Position numbers and translations under genes: made by a program
Notes under the pieces: generated by a model
Told to the model about the DNA's origin: nothing
The model's input: only the letters and a program-made list of their open reading frames with translations
Database searches by the model: none
NCBI GenBank assembly: GCA_003506435.1
Contig: DOAQ01000028.1
Location: 63,302-127,301, forward strand
Source of the DNA: Prolixibacteraceae bacterium
Lineage (GTDB): Bacteria > Bacteroidota > Bacteroidia > Bacteroidales > Prolixibacteraceae
DNA: 64,000 nucleotides
Reading direction: 5' to 3'
In this document: one piece after another, positions 8,995 through 18,144 of the stretch
How positions within the stretch are numbered: position 1 is the stretch's first letter
Layout: each line of letters opens with the position of its first letter

Positions 8995-9984
8995 ATGAAA
9001 GGATTAATTTCAAATGAAATATTACAACGGTTTCTGAACAAAGAAACGTCGCAGGCAGAAAACGATGAAATTCTCAAATGGGTTTCTGCTTCGGATAAAA
9101 ACCGTGAAGAGCTCCGAATGATGCATCAGTCGTTTTATTTAAGCGGCATGGAAAAAGATTTGTCTGAAATAGACATTGACAAGGCATGGGAAAATCTGGC
9201 TTTAAAAATGCCTGTTCCAAAGACAAAGAAGAAAATTATCAGGATAGATATTCTGCAAAAGATTGCTGCTTCGGTATTAATTTTTCTGACAGTTGGTTTC
9301 GGTGCATTGTGGGTTAACGAACATTATTTTGAACATGCCCAATCGGCAATGATTACGATTGAAACTCCCAAAGGAGAAAAATCAAAAGTGCTTTTGCCCG
9401 ATGGAACACAGGTGTGGCTCAATTCACAAACGACCCTGGAATACGATGCTCTTAATCCGCGTAAAGTCAGTATGAAAGGAGAAGCTTATTTTGAAGTGGG
9501 AAAAGACCGAAACCATCCTTTTGAGGTTATTACGGTATCGGGTATGAAAGTTACTGTTTTGGGTACCCGGTTCAACCTGCGAAGTTTTGCTGCCGATCCT
9601 GTTGTGGAAACCACTCTGGATGAAGGTAAAGTGATGATAACCGGTATTGAAAATTCGCGGTCTGTATTTTTGAATCCGGGAGAGCAGGCAATTTATAGTA
9701 TACGCGAAAACGAATTGCAGGTGAAAAGCGTACAGACTGAAATTTATTCACTTTGGAAAAATAACGAGTTAAGATTTAATAACATTTCACTTCGGGAGTT
9801 GATTCCCCGACTCGAACATTGGTATGGGGTAACAGTAGAACTCGATCCGTCGGTCAGCAATACCGACCGGTTTACGATGACCATTAAAACCGAAAGCCTT
9901 CGTGAATTACTGCAAATGATGCAACTAACCTCAAAATTTAATTATGAAATAAATGGCGAAAAAATAACCATTCGGACAAAATAA
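8995..9984 (+). CDS. FecR-like anti-sigma factor
   Basis: A 329-residue inner-membrane regulator. A short cytoplasmic part (1-85) binds the sigma factor. One transmembrane helix (about 87-107, AASVLIFLTVGFGALWV) is followed by the periplasmic FecR domain (IETPKGEKSKVLLPDGTQVWLNS and VLGTRFNLR) and a C-terminal DUF4974-like part (LRFNNISLRELIPRLEHWYG). It would receive the signal from the STN domain of the downstream SusC and release the sigma factor. It starts 90 bases after the sigma gene. The FecI-FecR-SusC order is the standard trans-envelope signalling arrangement. Confidence 0.88.
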   Translation: MKGLISNEILQRFLNKETSQAENDEILKWVSASDKNREELRMMHQSFYLSGMEKDLSEIDIDKAWENLALKMPVPKTKKKIIRIDILQKIAASVLIFLTVGFGALWVNEHYFEHAQSAMITIETPKGEKSKVLLPDGTQVWLNSQTTLEYDALNPRKVSMKGEAYFEVGKDRNHPFEVITVSGMKVTVLGTRFNLRSFAADPVVETTLDEGKVMITGIENSRSVFLNPGEQAIYSIRENELQVKSVQTEIYSLWKNNELRFNNISLRELIPRLEHWYGVTVELDPSVSNTDRFTMTIKTESLRELLQMMQLTSKFNYEINGEKITIRTK

Positions 9985-10068
9985 AAGAAGGAAAGTGTTC
10001 CCGCACTTCCCTTCAGAAAATCACGGCAGTAGCCGTAATTAATTGTTTAATATTAACAATACAAACTT

Positions 10069-13000
10069 ATGAAAAAAAAACGATGGATTTTTCAGTTCAG
10101 GCGCATACCCTGTCTGAAACAAATTTTTAGAATTATGAAACTAACTTCTTTCCTTTTGTTTGTGATGTTTTGCCAGGTTTCGGCAACCGTTTTTTCACAG
10201 AATAACGGACAGTTGAGCCTGAAAGCCGAACAGAAAACAATTTCAGGTATCCTGCAGTTGATTGAAGACCAGTCGGATTACTCTTTCATGTACAACAGTA
10301 ACAATATTGATGTGAACCGAAAAGCCGACATCAATTACAACGGAAAAAGCATTGAAGAAGTCCTTGATATCCTTTTCAAGGGGACAAATGTAAAGTACCG
10401 TTCGTTCAACAGCAATTATGTGCTTTATACCGATGACAACAGTGTGGTCCCTGCAGGGCAAATGCAACAGGCAAAATCTGTTAGCGGTAAAATTATTGAT
10501 TTTTCAGGGCAGGCGCTTCCGGGGGTTACAGTGGTTGTGAAAGGAACTACAAACGGGACAATTACTGATCCGGAAGGGAAATACAGCCTTTCTCAGATAC
10601 CTGCCAACTCAATTCTTGTATTTTCTTTCGTGGGGATGAAAACACAGGAAATACAGGTTGCCGATAAGCCAATCATCAATGTTACCATGGAGGAAGATGC
10701 TATTGGCATTGAGGAAGTTGTAGCCGTCGGGTATGGCACACAGAAAAAAGCAAACCTTACCGGTTCTGTTTCGGCAGTAAAAATTGACGATAAAATTGCC
10801 AGCCGGTCCCTGACCAATGTTTCGTCCGGACTTCAGGGATTATTGCCGGGTTTGGCCATTAACCAGAATTCAGGAATGGCAGGTAAAAACGATGTAACCA
10901 TGCTGATTCGCGGGCTTGGTACAGTAAATAATGCCAATCCTCTTGTTGTTGTTGACGGTATGCCCGATGTGGACATCAACAGATTGAACATGAACGATAT
11001 AGAAAGTGTGTCAGTTTTGAAAGATGCCACTTCTTCGGCGGTATATGGTTCGCGTGCTGCCAATGGTGTAATTCTGATTACAACCAAATCGGGAAAAGGG
11101 ACGAATAAACCCAGACTGAATATTTCAAGTTCATATGCGGTTGGTGTTCCGACCCAATCAATCGATTTCATGGATGATTATGCCCGTGCCTTAACTATTC
11201 AAAACATTGCTACATCAACTACGACAAAACGTCCTGACCTAACCTATAAAGACGGCTCAATTGACCAATGGCTGGCGCTGGGGATGATCGATCCATTGCA
11301 ATATCCCAATACCGACTGGTGGGATGTAATGGTTCGGAACAGTACTGTGCAGAACCATAATGTATCAGCCAGCAGTAGTAACGAGAAGTCAAATTTTTTC
11401 ATTTCTGTTGGAGTGATGGATGAAAAAGGGCTACAAATTAATAACAACTATTCACTCTACAACGCAAGGTTTAATTACGACTACAAAATCAGAAAAAATA
11501 TAAATGTAGGGATCAAATTTAATGGAAACTGGTCAAAAGTTGATTTTGCCAATGGTGAAGGGTTTAACGATGCAAGCGGGTTTGGCTTTAAATTTGGCGA
11601 TGCAGCTTCGGGAGTATTACCTTATGATCCTGAAACTGGAAATTACGGTGGGGCCATGGCTTATAATGAAACTACTTCCCTATACAATCCCTATTCAATA
11701 TACAACAACCAGCTTAACCGTCAAAACCGTCAGGAAGCTAATACCAGCATGTATTTGGACTGGTCGCCGGTGAAAGGCCTGTCTGCACGTGTTGATTACG
11801 CATTAAGCTATTATAATCAATTTCGTTATTACGCGCCCATTCCCAATACACTTTACAATTTTCAGACCGGGTCATACACTCCCTATTCTCCGGTAGCAAA
11901 AAACGCCGGAATATCTAATTATACCAATACCGGGTACAAAACACAATTGAATGGGCGATTAGAGTACCAGACAACATTTGCAAAACATCATAATCTGAGT
12001 GCTTTATTTGTTTATAGCGAAGAATATTGGTACGACCGTTATCAGGCAAGTTCCCGTTTAGACAGAATTCATCCTACTCTCAGCGAAATAGATGCTGCTC
12101 TGCCGGATACGCAGACAGCCAATGGAAATTCAAGCACTGAAGGGTTACAGTCGTATATCGGGCGAATCAATTATTCTGCTTTCGACAAATACCTTTTCGA
12201 AGTGAATTTTCGTTACGATGGTTCTTCTAAGTTTTTAAGCGGCAGCAGGTTTGGATTTTTCCCTTCGGCTTCGGCAGGATGGAGATTTACCGAGGAAAAT
12301 TTCATAAATCCGCATACACGCAACTGGCTTTCGAGCGGTAAATTAAGGGCATCTTATGGAGGCTTAGGCAACAATAGTGGCATTGGCCGATACCAACAGC
12401 AGGAAATTTTGGCACAAAGCAACTACAATACTAATGGCAATACGGCTAAAGGATTTACCTACCGGCAAATGGTAAACAAAAACCTTTCGTGGGAATCGAC
12501 TTATGTATTCAATCTAGGCCTTGATCTGGGATTTCTGAATAATCATCTGACTGCTGAAATAGATTATTACGACCGTTTTACGACCGGAATGCTGCGTCCC
12601 TCGGATTTGTCAACTCATCTTACCGGTGCTTACGATGCTCCATACAAAAATATCGGAGACTTGCGGAACAGGGGGATTGAAGGAAACCTTATATGGAAAG
12701 GTTCAAAAGGAGATTTTGCCTATTCTATTAACCTGAATGCTTCTTATAATGCTACACGGTTGGAAAAATGGAATGAATTTTTGAATAAAGGCAATGTATT
12801 CCTTGATATGCCATACTATTTTGTATATTCTTATGAAGCCATTGGTATTGCCCAAACCTGGGAAGATGTTTATAAAGCGACACCGCAGGGGGCATCTCCA
12901 GGCGATATCCTGTTAAAAGATTTAAACGGCGATGGACAGATCACAGCCGAAGATAAAAAAGCGTACTCTCAGATTCAACGAAGCAGGCCTACAACAAACT

Positions 13001-13461
13001 ATGCAGTGAATTTTAATGCAAACTGGAAAGGGTTTGACATGACTATATTATTGCAGGGGACAGCAGGACGCAAAGACTTCTGGCTGACAAACTGGAATAG
13101 TACCAATATTCAATCGTACCTATATCCTTCATCCTGGGATCATTGGAGTAATCCATGGTCATGGAGCAATCGTAATGGCGCATGGCCACGTTTGGATGGA
13201 AGCAATTTAAATGAATATGAATCAACTTTCTGGCTTGATGACATGAGTTATGTTCGTTTAAAGAATGTCCAGTTGGGTTACACGCTGCCAAATAATTTGG
13301 TGAAGAAATTAAGAATTGACAATGTCCGTTTCTACATATCAGGCGAAAACCTTGCAACATTCACGAAATTCCGAGGCATCGACCCTGAGAAAAATACGAA
13401 TGCCGATGATGCTTATCCATTGGTAAAATCATTTGCATTTGGAGTAAATATTGGTATCTAA
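10069..13461 (+). CDS. SusC/RagA-type TonB-dependent outer-membrane transporter with STN domain
   Basis: An 1130-residue glycan importer. After a basic leader and signal segment (about 24-44) come an STN signalling domain (about 50-105), a carboxypeptidase-regulatory-like domain (about 136-208, VSGKIIDFSGQALPGVTVVVKG), a TonB-box-like/plug start (EEVVAVGYGTQKKANLTGSVS), the plug (to about 330) and a long beta-barrel ending in a C-terminal aromatic/hydrophobic strand (FAFGVNIGI). The STN domain links it to the FecI/FecR pair. An in-frame Met at residue 23 (bases 10135-10137) directly precedes the hydrophobic signal core and is an alternative start. It forms the outer-membrane complex with the SusD partner that follows. 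Confidence 0.93.
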   Translation: MKKKRWIFQFRRIPCLKQIFRIMKLTSFLLFVMFCQVSATVFSQNNGQLSLKAEQKTISGILQLIEDQSDYSFMYNSNNIDVNRKADINYNGKSIEEVLDILFKGTNVKYRSFNSNYVLYTDDNSVVPAGQMQQAKSVSGKIIDFSGQALPGVTVVVKGTTNGTITDPEGKYSLSQIPANSILVFSFVGMKTQEIQVADKPIINVTMEEDAIGIEEVVAVGYGTQKKANLTGSVSAVKIDDKIASRSLTNVSSGLQGLLPGLAINQNSGMAGKNDVTMLIRGLGTVNNANPLVVVDGMPDVDINRLNMNDIESVSVLKDATSSAVYGSRAANGVILITTKSGKGTNKPRLNISSSYAVGVPTQSIDFMDDYARALTIQNIATSTTTKRPDLTYKDGSIDQWLALGMIDPLQYPNTDWWDVMVRNSTVQNHNVSASSSNEKSNFFISVGVMDEKGLQINNNYSLYNARFNYDYKIRKNINVGIKFNGNWSKVDFANGEGFNDASGFGFKFGDAASGVLPYDPETGNYGGAMAYNETTSLYNPYSIYNNQLNRQNRQEANTSMYLDWSPVKGLSARVDYALSYYNQFRYYAPIPNTLYNFQTGSYTPYSPVAKNAGISNYTNTGYKTQLNGRLEYQTTFAKHHNLSALFVYSEEYWYDRYQASSRLDRIHPTLSEIDAALPDTQTANGNSSTEGLQSYIGRINYSAFDKYLFEVNFRYDGSSKFLSGSRFGFFPSASAGWRFTEENFINPHTRNWLSSGKLRASYGGLGNNSGIGRYQQQEILAQSNYNTNGNTAKGFTYRQMVNKNLSWESTYVFNLGLDLGFLNNHLTAEIDYYDRFTTGMLRPSDLSTHLTGAYDAPYKNIGDLRNRGIEGNLIWKGSKGDFAYSINLNASYNATRLEKWNEFLNKGNVFLDMPYYFVYSYEAIGIAQTWEDVYKATPQGASPGDILLKDLNGDGQITAEDKKAYSQIQRSRPTTNYAVNFNANWKGFDMTILLQGTAGRKDFWLTNWNSTNIQSYLYPSSWDHWSNPWSWSNRNGAWPRLDGSNLNEYESTFWLDDMSYVRLKNVQLGYTLPNNLVKKLRIDNVRFYISGENLATFTKFRGIDPEKNTNADDAYPLVKSFAFGVNIGI

Positions 13462-13474
13462 AAACGTTGTTATT

Positions 13475-15337
13475 ATGAAAAAGATATATTCAAAAATATT
13501 ATTTGCTTTTGTTATTTGTGAATTGCTGCTTTCTGCTGCTTCATGTACAAAGGATATACTTGAACAAGAGCCAACCGTCAATTTAGGTGCAAGTTCATTC
13601 TGGAAAACGGAAGACGATGCTACTTATGCCCTTATGGGAGCCTATTCTGCTGTCAGGGGACTTTTTGACCGCGACTACTATTTTGATGGACAAGGGGAGT
13701 TCTTTAGAACCCGCAGCAGTAGTAACAGTACTACCAGTGGCAATATTAACCTTGGCGGTGCCTACCGTGGCGGCAGTTATGCCCCGGCACCTGGTAATGG
13801 TTCTGGTTTTGATGCGATGTACCAATTCCTTTACGGTGGGGTAAACCGCACCAATTATGTGATTGAAAATGTCAATAAGATGCTTTTGGTTGCAAGGCCT
13901 GCCTCGGTTGCCAATCTCGAAGCAATTATCGGAGAGGCACGCCTGCTCCGGGGAATGGTTTATTTCCGCCTTATTTCTTTGTGGGGAGATGTCCCCTATT
14001 TCTCAAAAATTATTAACGAAAACTCAGAAATATCGGATATTGCCAGAATGCCAATTACCCAGATAAAGGATTCGATTATGGCTGACTTTACGTATGCTTT
14101 TGAAAAACTTCCTGTAAAAGCAACTCAAATTGGTCGTGCATCGAAACCTGCCGCTTTAGCTTTTAGGGGAAAATTTCAGCTTTACTGGGCATGCTGGAAT
14201 AAAAACGGATGGCCCGAACTGGATACTTTTACCTCAAATGCGACAGCAGCAACCGAAGCCTATAAAGCAGCCGCTGCCGATTTTAAAGCAGTGATTGAAA
14301 ATTACGGATTGAACCTTTTTCGTAACGGAGAACCTGGTGACTGGGGAACGATGGGGAATGCTGAAGTCCTTCCCAATTATTATTATATGTTTATCCCTTC
14401 GACCGGCAACCCGAATACTGAAGGCGAAATGATTATGGTATTTACCCACGGAGGTACCGGTTCCGGCCAAAGCGAAGAATTGATGCGCGATTTTGCAGGT
14501 CGTTCGCACGAAGGCAGCCAGCTTTGGGTAATGCCCCGTTTTGAAATTGCCAATAGGTACCAGTCTACTGTAACCGGCGATTTTTGTACTCCGCTGATCC
14601 CGATGAGTTCAAATACTGCCGGCAGGGCAGCGCTTAATTCTGCCGTAAACCCTCAAAGTTATGCCAACCGCGATTACCGGATGAAAGCCACAATTATGTG
14701 GGACTATGAAATGAGCAAGGGATTGAGTGGTCTTGCCGAAACAGGCTGGCGCCCGTTTATTTATAAAACATGGGCAGCTGCAGTTAATATAAACGGGAAT
14801 ATCTATACATCATACGATATCACAAGCAGCGCTGCAACAACAGGTATTGTATTCCGGAAATTCCTCCGTAACTATGCCGGGCTGGCCCGGAGTGAAGGCG
14901 ACTATAACTGGCCGGTTATGCGTCTGGCCGATGTCTACCTGATGTATGCCGAAGCAAGCAATGAAGCGTATGGTCCGCAAGCTGATGCAATCGCCCTGGT
15001 AAATAAAATCCGACACCGGGGTAACCTGCCTGCATTAGCAGCATCCAAAACAGCATCAAAAGATGTTTTCTTCTCAGCTATCGAGCAGGAACGAATTATC
15101 GAACTCTTTGGTGAAGGACAACGTCCTTTCGACCTGCGTCGCTGGAGGGCAATTGAGCGTGTTTTCGGTGCACCATACAGCAATGGCATTGTCCGCCAAG
15201 ACACTAACGGAGGAAATCAAGTCTTTTATTTCAAAAATGCCTCTGAATTAGGATACCAGCAATGCTATATCTTTAAAATACCTCAGGCAGAACGTGAAAG
15301 GAATCCAAACCTCACACAAAATAAACCCTGGATGTAG
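13475..15337 (+). CDS. SusD/RagB-type glycan-binding lipoprotein
   Basis: A 620-residue surface lipoprotein that caps SusC and binds the oligosaccharide. The start is taken at ATG 13475, since it gives a clean lipoprotein signal (MKKIYSKILF to the lipobox LSAASC); a TTG further up (13451) would overlap the susC end. The family features are the helical N-terminal part beginning DILEQEPTVNLGASSFWKTEDDA, VIGEARLLRGMVYFRLISLWGD-like TPR helices (around residue 150), and the C-terminal ERIIELFGEGQRPFDLRRW, ending NPNLTQNKPW. It is essentially contiguous with susC. Confidence 0.93.
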   Translation: MKKIYSKILFAFVICELLLSAASCTKDILEQEPTVNLGASSFWKTEDDATYALMGAYSAVRGLFDRDYYFDGQGEFFRTRSSSNSTTSGNINLGGAYRGGSYAPAPGNGSGFDAMYQFLYGGVNRTNYVIENVNKMLLVARPASVANLEAIIGEARLLRGMVYFRLISLWGDVPYFSKIINENSEISDIARMPITQIKDSIMADFTYAFEKLPVKATQIGRASKPAALAFRGKFQLYWACWNKNGWPELDTFTSNATAATEAYKAAAADFKAVIENYGLNLFRNGEPGDWGTMGNAEVLPNYYYMFIPSTGNPNTEGEMIMVFTHGGTGSGQSEELMRDFAGRSHEGSQLWVMPRFEIANRYQSTVTGDFCTPLIPMSSNTAGRAALNSAVNPQSYANRDYRMKATIMWDYEMSKGLSGLAETGWRPFIYKTWAAAVNINGNIYTSYDITSSAATTGIVFRKFLRNYAGLARSEGDYNWPVMRLADVYLMYAEASNEAYGPQADAIALVNKIRHRGNLPALAASKTASKDVFFSAIEQERIIELFGEGQRPFDLRRWRAIERVFGAPYSNGIVRQDTNGGNQVFYFKNASELGYQQCYIFKIPQAERERNPNLTQNKPWM

Positions 15338-15371
15338 GAATTTATTGTGAATAATTTAAAACAGTAAAAAG

Positions 15372-15779
15372 ATGAAAAAATATATAATTATTACAACGGC
15401 ACTCTTATTCTCTGCCCTGGTATGGACAGGGTGTTCAGATTTCCCAGTTGACGAAGACGGATTATTGATTACCACAAGGTCGCAGTGCTATGTGAGCAAC
15501 TTCGAATTGTTAGGTCCTGATTACCAAACCGTCAGGACGAAAGCTGCTGTGATTGACACAACCGCACAAACCATCAATGTCGAAGTGTTATATGGAACCG
15601 ATCTGAAAAATCTCCGGCCTCAGTTTAATTTAATAACCGATGCCAAAATCGAACCTAAAGTTATCGGATTTGTTGATTTTTCAGATTTAACAAATCCGAA
15701 AAAATGGACCGTAATTTCGGGTAACCGTAAGGTTAATAAGACTTATACCGTTTATGTTACAGTTCAAGTAAAACCTTAA
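15372..15779 (+). CDS. Small PUL-associated lipoprotein (DUF5018-like)
   Basis: A 135-residue protein with a lipoprotein signal (lipobox LVWTGC) and one small beta-rich domain (VSNFELLGPDYQTV through KTYTVYVTVQV). The pattern of a cadherin/Ig-like strand set ending in a short Thr/Val-rich strand resembles DUF5018-type lipoproteins that often follow susD. It is probably an outer-surface accessory glycan-binding protein. It begins 34 bases after susD. Function is inferred from position and topology only. Confidence 0.65.
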   Translation: MKKYIIITTALLFSALVWTGCSDFPVDEDGLLITTRSQCYVSNFELLGPDYQTVRTKAAVIDTTAQTINVEVLYGTDLKNLRPQFNLITDAKIEPKVIGFVDFSDLTNPKKWTVISGNRKVNKTYTVYVTVQVKP

Positions 15780-15791
15780 AAATTACCGATT

Positions 15792-16775
15792 ATGCAACGA
15801 AAATATTATAGTTTATTATTACTGTTGATTCCGGTCTTCATCTTCAATGCCTGCCAAAATGATGAATATTCGATTCCGGAAGCAAAGACGGAACTGCAAA
15901 ATGATTGTATATTACGATCCTTGGGGCCTAATGTTGTTGGGCTGAACATCGAGTTTGTATATGCCATGGCATTAGGTTCTAATATCGGGAAAATCAATTC
16001 GGCACAGGTAGAAGCAACCATTGCAGGAGCATCTGGCACATATCTTGAAAACCGTTCTTTCCGTACAAATTCAAGTGGTGTAGATACCCCGTATACAATC
16101 GGGAACCCTTCGTCTACAACGGGAACAAAAACAGTGGTTACATTTACAAAAGACACCTGTGCTGCTGCACTCAGGTATTATTACTATATACCCGAAGAAG
16201 CCCGAGGAAAAACCGTGTCGTTTACTTTTTCAGCAAAAGCAAGTACCGGTGAAGAAGTTTCATACGAGATGGGGCCATACACCATTGCCAAAATGGACAT
16301 GAAACTCAGTTTGGTCCTTAGCGATAACAACCTCTGTTACTTTTCTGTCGCGGATATGATTGCTTATACAGCGGCTGAAGCTGCGACCAAAGCCGATAAA
16401 ATTGATCTGGTTTATCTTTACCGTTCCATTACCGGGATCACTTTTGCACATGCATTGGCATCGCCTGCCAATACTGAATATTTGCCGGGTATAACCCTTC
16501 CGTCAGGAGTCGGTAATAGTACTAAATTCTGGAAAGTTTATGGATTGAGAGACCGCCATTTGGCAAATCTTCAATACGGAATTTATGTTGATGATATCGA
16601 CTTTCAGGAACTTGACCTTACCAGTGCCCCCAATTACGGCATCAATATGAAAGCCGAGTCAGGTGCATGGGTTGAAACCAGCGATGGTAAGTACCGGGCC
16701 TATATTTATGTGAATTCAGTGAATAACACAGCGAAAACAATGACTGTTAGCATAAAACGCTACCAGATGAAATAG
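15792..16775 (+). CDS. PUL-associated surface lipoprotein (DUF4466-like)
   Basis: A 327-residue lipoprotein (signal MQRKYYSLLLLLIPVFIFNAC). After a short linker come two beta-rich parts: about 40-155 (GLNIEFVYAMALGSNIGKI, extracellular adhesion-like) and about 165-325 (KIDLVYLYRSITGITFAHALASP). It looks like the DUF4466 family found at the end of susC/susD operons. It probably binds glycan at the cell surface. It is the last gene before a strong terminator, so it closes the operon that starts with susC or the sigma gene. Confidence 0.65.
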   Translation: MQRKYYSLLLLLIPVFIFNACQNDEYSIPEAKTELQNDCILRSLGPNVVGLNIEFVYAMALGSNIGKINSAQVEATIAGASGTYLENRSFRTNSSGVDTPYTIGNPSSTTGTKTVVTFTKDTCAAALRYYYYIPEEARGKTVSFTFSAKASTGEEVSYEMGPYTIAKMDMKLSLVLSDNNLCYFSVADMIAYTAAEAATKADKIDLVYLYRSITGITFAHALASPANTEYLPGITLPSGVGNSTKFWKVYGLRDRHLANLQYGIYVDDIDFQELDLTSAPNYGINMKAESGAWVETSDGKYRAYIYVNSVNNTAKTMTVSIKRYQMK

Positions 16776-16792
16776 GTCTTTTTATAAGTTAT

Positions 16793-16833
16793 ATGGCTCC
16801 GGAGGAAATATGTGACTCCGGAGCCATTTTTTA
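16793..16833 (+). terminator. Factor-independent terminator after the first susCD operon
   Basis: A perfect 12-bp GC-rich stem, ATGGCTCCGGAG at 16793-16804 and CTCCGGAGCCAT at 16816-16827, with an 11-base loop and a following T run. It lies 18 bases after the last lipoprotein gene. Confidence 0.88.
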
Positions 16834-16960
16834 CGGTAATCCGGTAAAAGAACAGAAGCCATAAATTCCCAATCGCGTTAGGACGAATTATAAAATCCTT
16901 CGGCAAACAGGCATAGGAGTCTCCGGGTTGTTTAAAAACTCAGCAACATCAAAATATCAG

Positions 16961-18133
16961 ATGAGTAGAAACCATAAGAATTTTTTAAATCCGGACATTT
17001 GCTTTTTAGCTGTTTTCCTCGTCTCAAATCTATTATTCACCAACCAGTTGATTGCGAGCGAAAGAGAAACAGAAGTACTCAAGGCGTGTAATTTTAAAAA
17101 AGATTCATTACTGAAAATCATGGAGCGTGTTGCCGACTGGCAGATTACAAACCACGATAAATCCAAAGTCCACGATTTAAAATGGAACAACGCGGTTTTT
17201 TATATCGGGTTGATGGAACTGTCAAAAATCTCCAATGATACCTGTTACCGCAAATGGCTCCTGAAAATGGGAAGTAAATATAACTGGCAGCCTCACTCCC
17301 GTATGTATATGGCCGATGATCTGGCTGTTTCGCAAATGTACCTCGACATATACAGGCTCGAAGGCGACAAACAGATGTTAGACCCAACTTATGCCCGAAC
17401 CGAATGGGTCATTAACCATCCTTCTGTTTCCGATTTTTTATACGATCCAGCGAATTATATCCACACGGAAAGGTGGTCATGGTGCGATGCGCTGTTTATG
17501 GCTCCACCTGTATATGCCCAAATGTATAATATTACCCATGACGTAAAGTTTTTAGGGTTTATGGACAGAGAATATCATTTGACGTATGATTTTCTCTATA
17601 ACAAGGAAGAAAAGTTGTTTTACCGTGACCATCGTTTTTTTGACGCACGGGAGAAAAACGGCGCGAAAGTTTTCTGGGGGCGTGGCAATGGCTGGGTGTT
17701 AGGCGGTTTAGTAAAAATTCTGAAAGAAATGTCCGAAGCATGTCAGTACCGTTTTTTCTATCAGAAACTTTTCGTTGATATGTGTGAAAGAATCAGGCCT
17801 CTGCAGGATGAAAACGGGTATTGGCATTCCAGCTTGTTGGATATGCAAAATTTCCCGGACCCGGAAACCAGCAGCAGTAGTTTGTTTATATATGCTTTGG
17901 CGTATGGCGTTAACTCGGGGTTGCTGGACAAGGATAAATACCTTCCGATTATCGAAAAAGGCTGGAAAGCTCTTGAACGCGCGGTATTTCCGGATGGTAA
18001 ATTAGGTTGGGTACAACCGGTTGGAGGCTGGCCCGTAAAAATCGAAAAAGAGATGACTGAAGCATACGGGGTTGGAGCATTTCTTTTGGCAGCAAGTGAA
18101 ATTTATCGTTTGTCTCTAAAGGCAAAAAAATAA
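16961..18133 (+). CDS. GH105 unsaturated (rhamno)galacturonyl hydrolase, exported
   Basis: A 390-residue (alpha/alpha)6-barrel enzyme that removes the 4,5-unsaturated uronic acid left by polysaccharide lyases at the non-reducing end. Family landmarks are RMYMADDLAVSQMYLD, ERWSWCDALFMAPP with the likely catalytic Asp (residue 176 from this start), VFWGRGNGWVLGG and the C-terminal EMTEAYGVGAFLLAASEIY. The start at ATG 16961 is preferred over a TTG at 16928; a hydrophobic segment (LAVFLVSNLLF) suggests export to the periplasm. It opens a new transcript after the terminator and precedes a lyase, the expected partner. Freed 4-deoxy-uronate needs further genes (kduI/kduD) not in this window. Confidence 0.85.
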   Translation: MSRNHKNFLNPDICFLAVFLVSNLLFTNQLIASERETEVLKACNFKKDSLLKIMERVADWQITNHDKSKVHDLKWNNAVFYIGLMELSKISNDTCYRKWLLKMGSKYNWQPHSRMYMADDLAVSQMYLDIYRLEGDKQMLDPTYARTEWVINHPSVSDFLYDPANYIHTERWSWCDALFMAPPVYAQMYNITHDVKFLGFMDREYHLTYDFLYNKEEKLFYRDHRFFDAREKNGAKVFWGRGNGWVLGGLVKILKEMSEACQYRFFYQKLFVDMCERIRPLQDENGYWHSSLLDMQNFPDPETSSSSLFIYALAYGVNSGLLDKDKYLPIIEKGWKALERAVFPDGKLGWVQPVGGWPVKIEKEMTEAYGVGAFLLAASEIYRLSLKAKK

Positions 18134-18144
18134 AATATAAAAGC

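Noticed and set aside
13451..13474. TTG start for susD overlapping the susC stop
   Set aside because: The ATG at 13475 gives a proper lipoprotein signal; the added residues would bury it.
16928..16960. TTG start for the GH105 gene
   Set aside because: The ATG at 16961 lies before the basic start of the export signal and is the stronger choice, though this is not proved.
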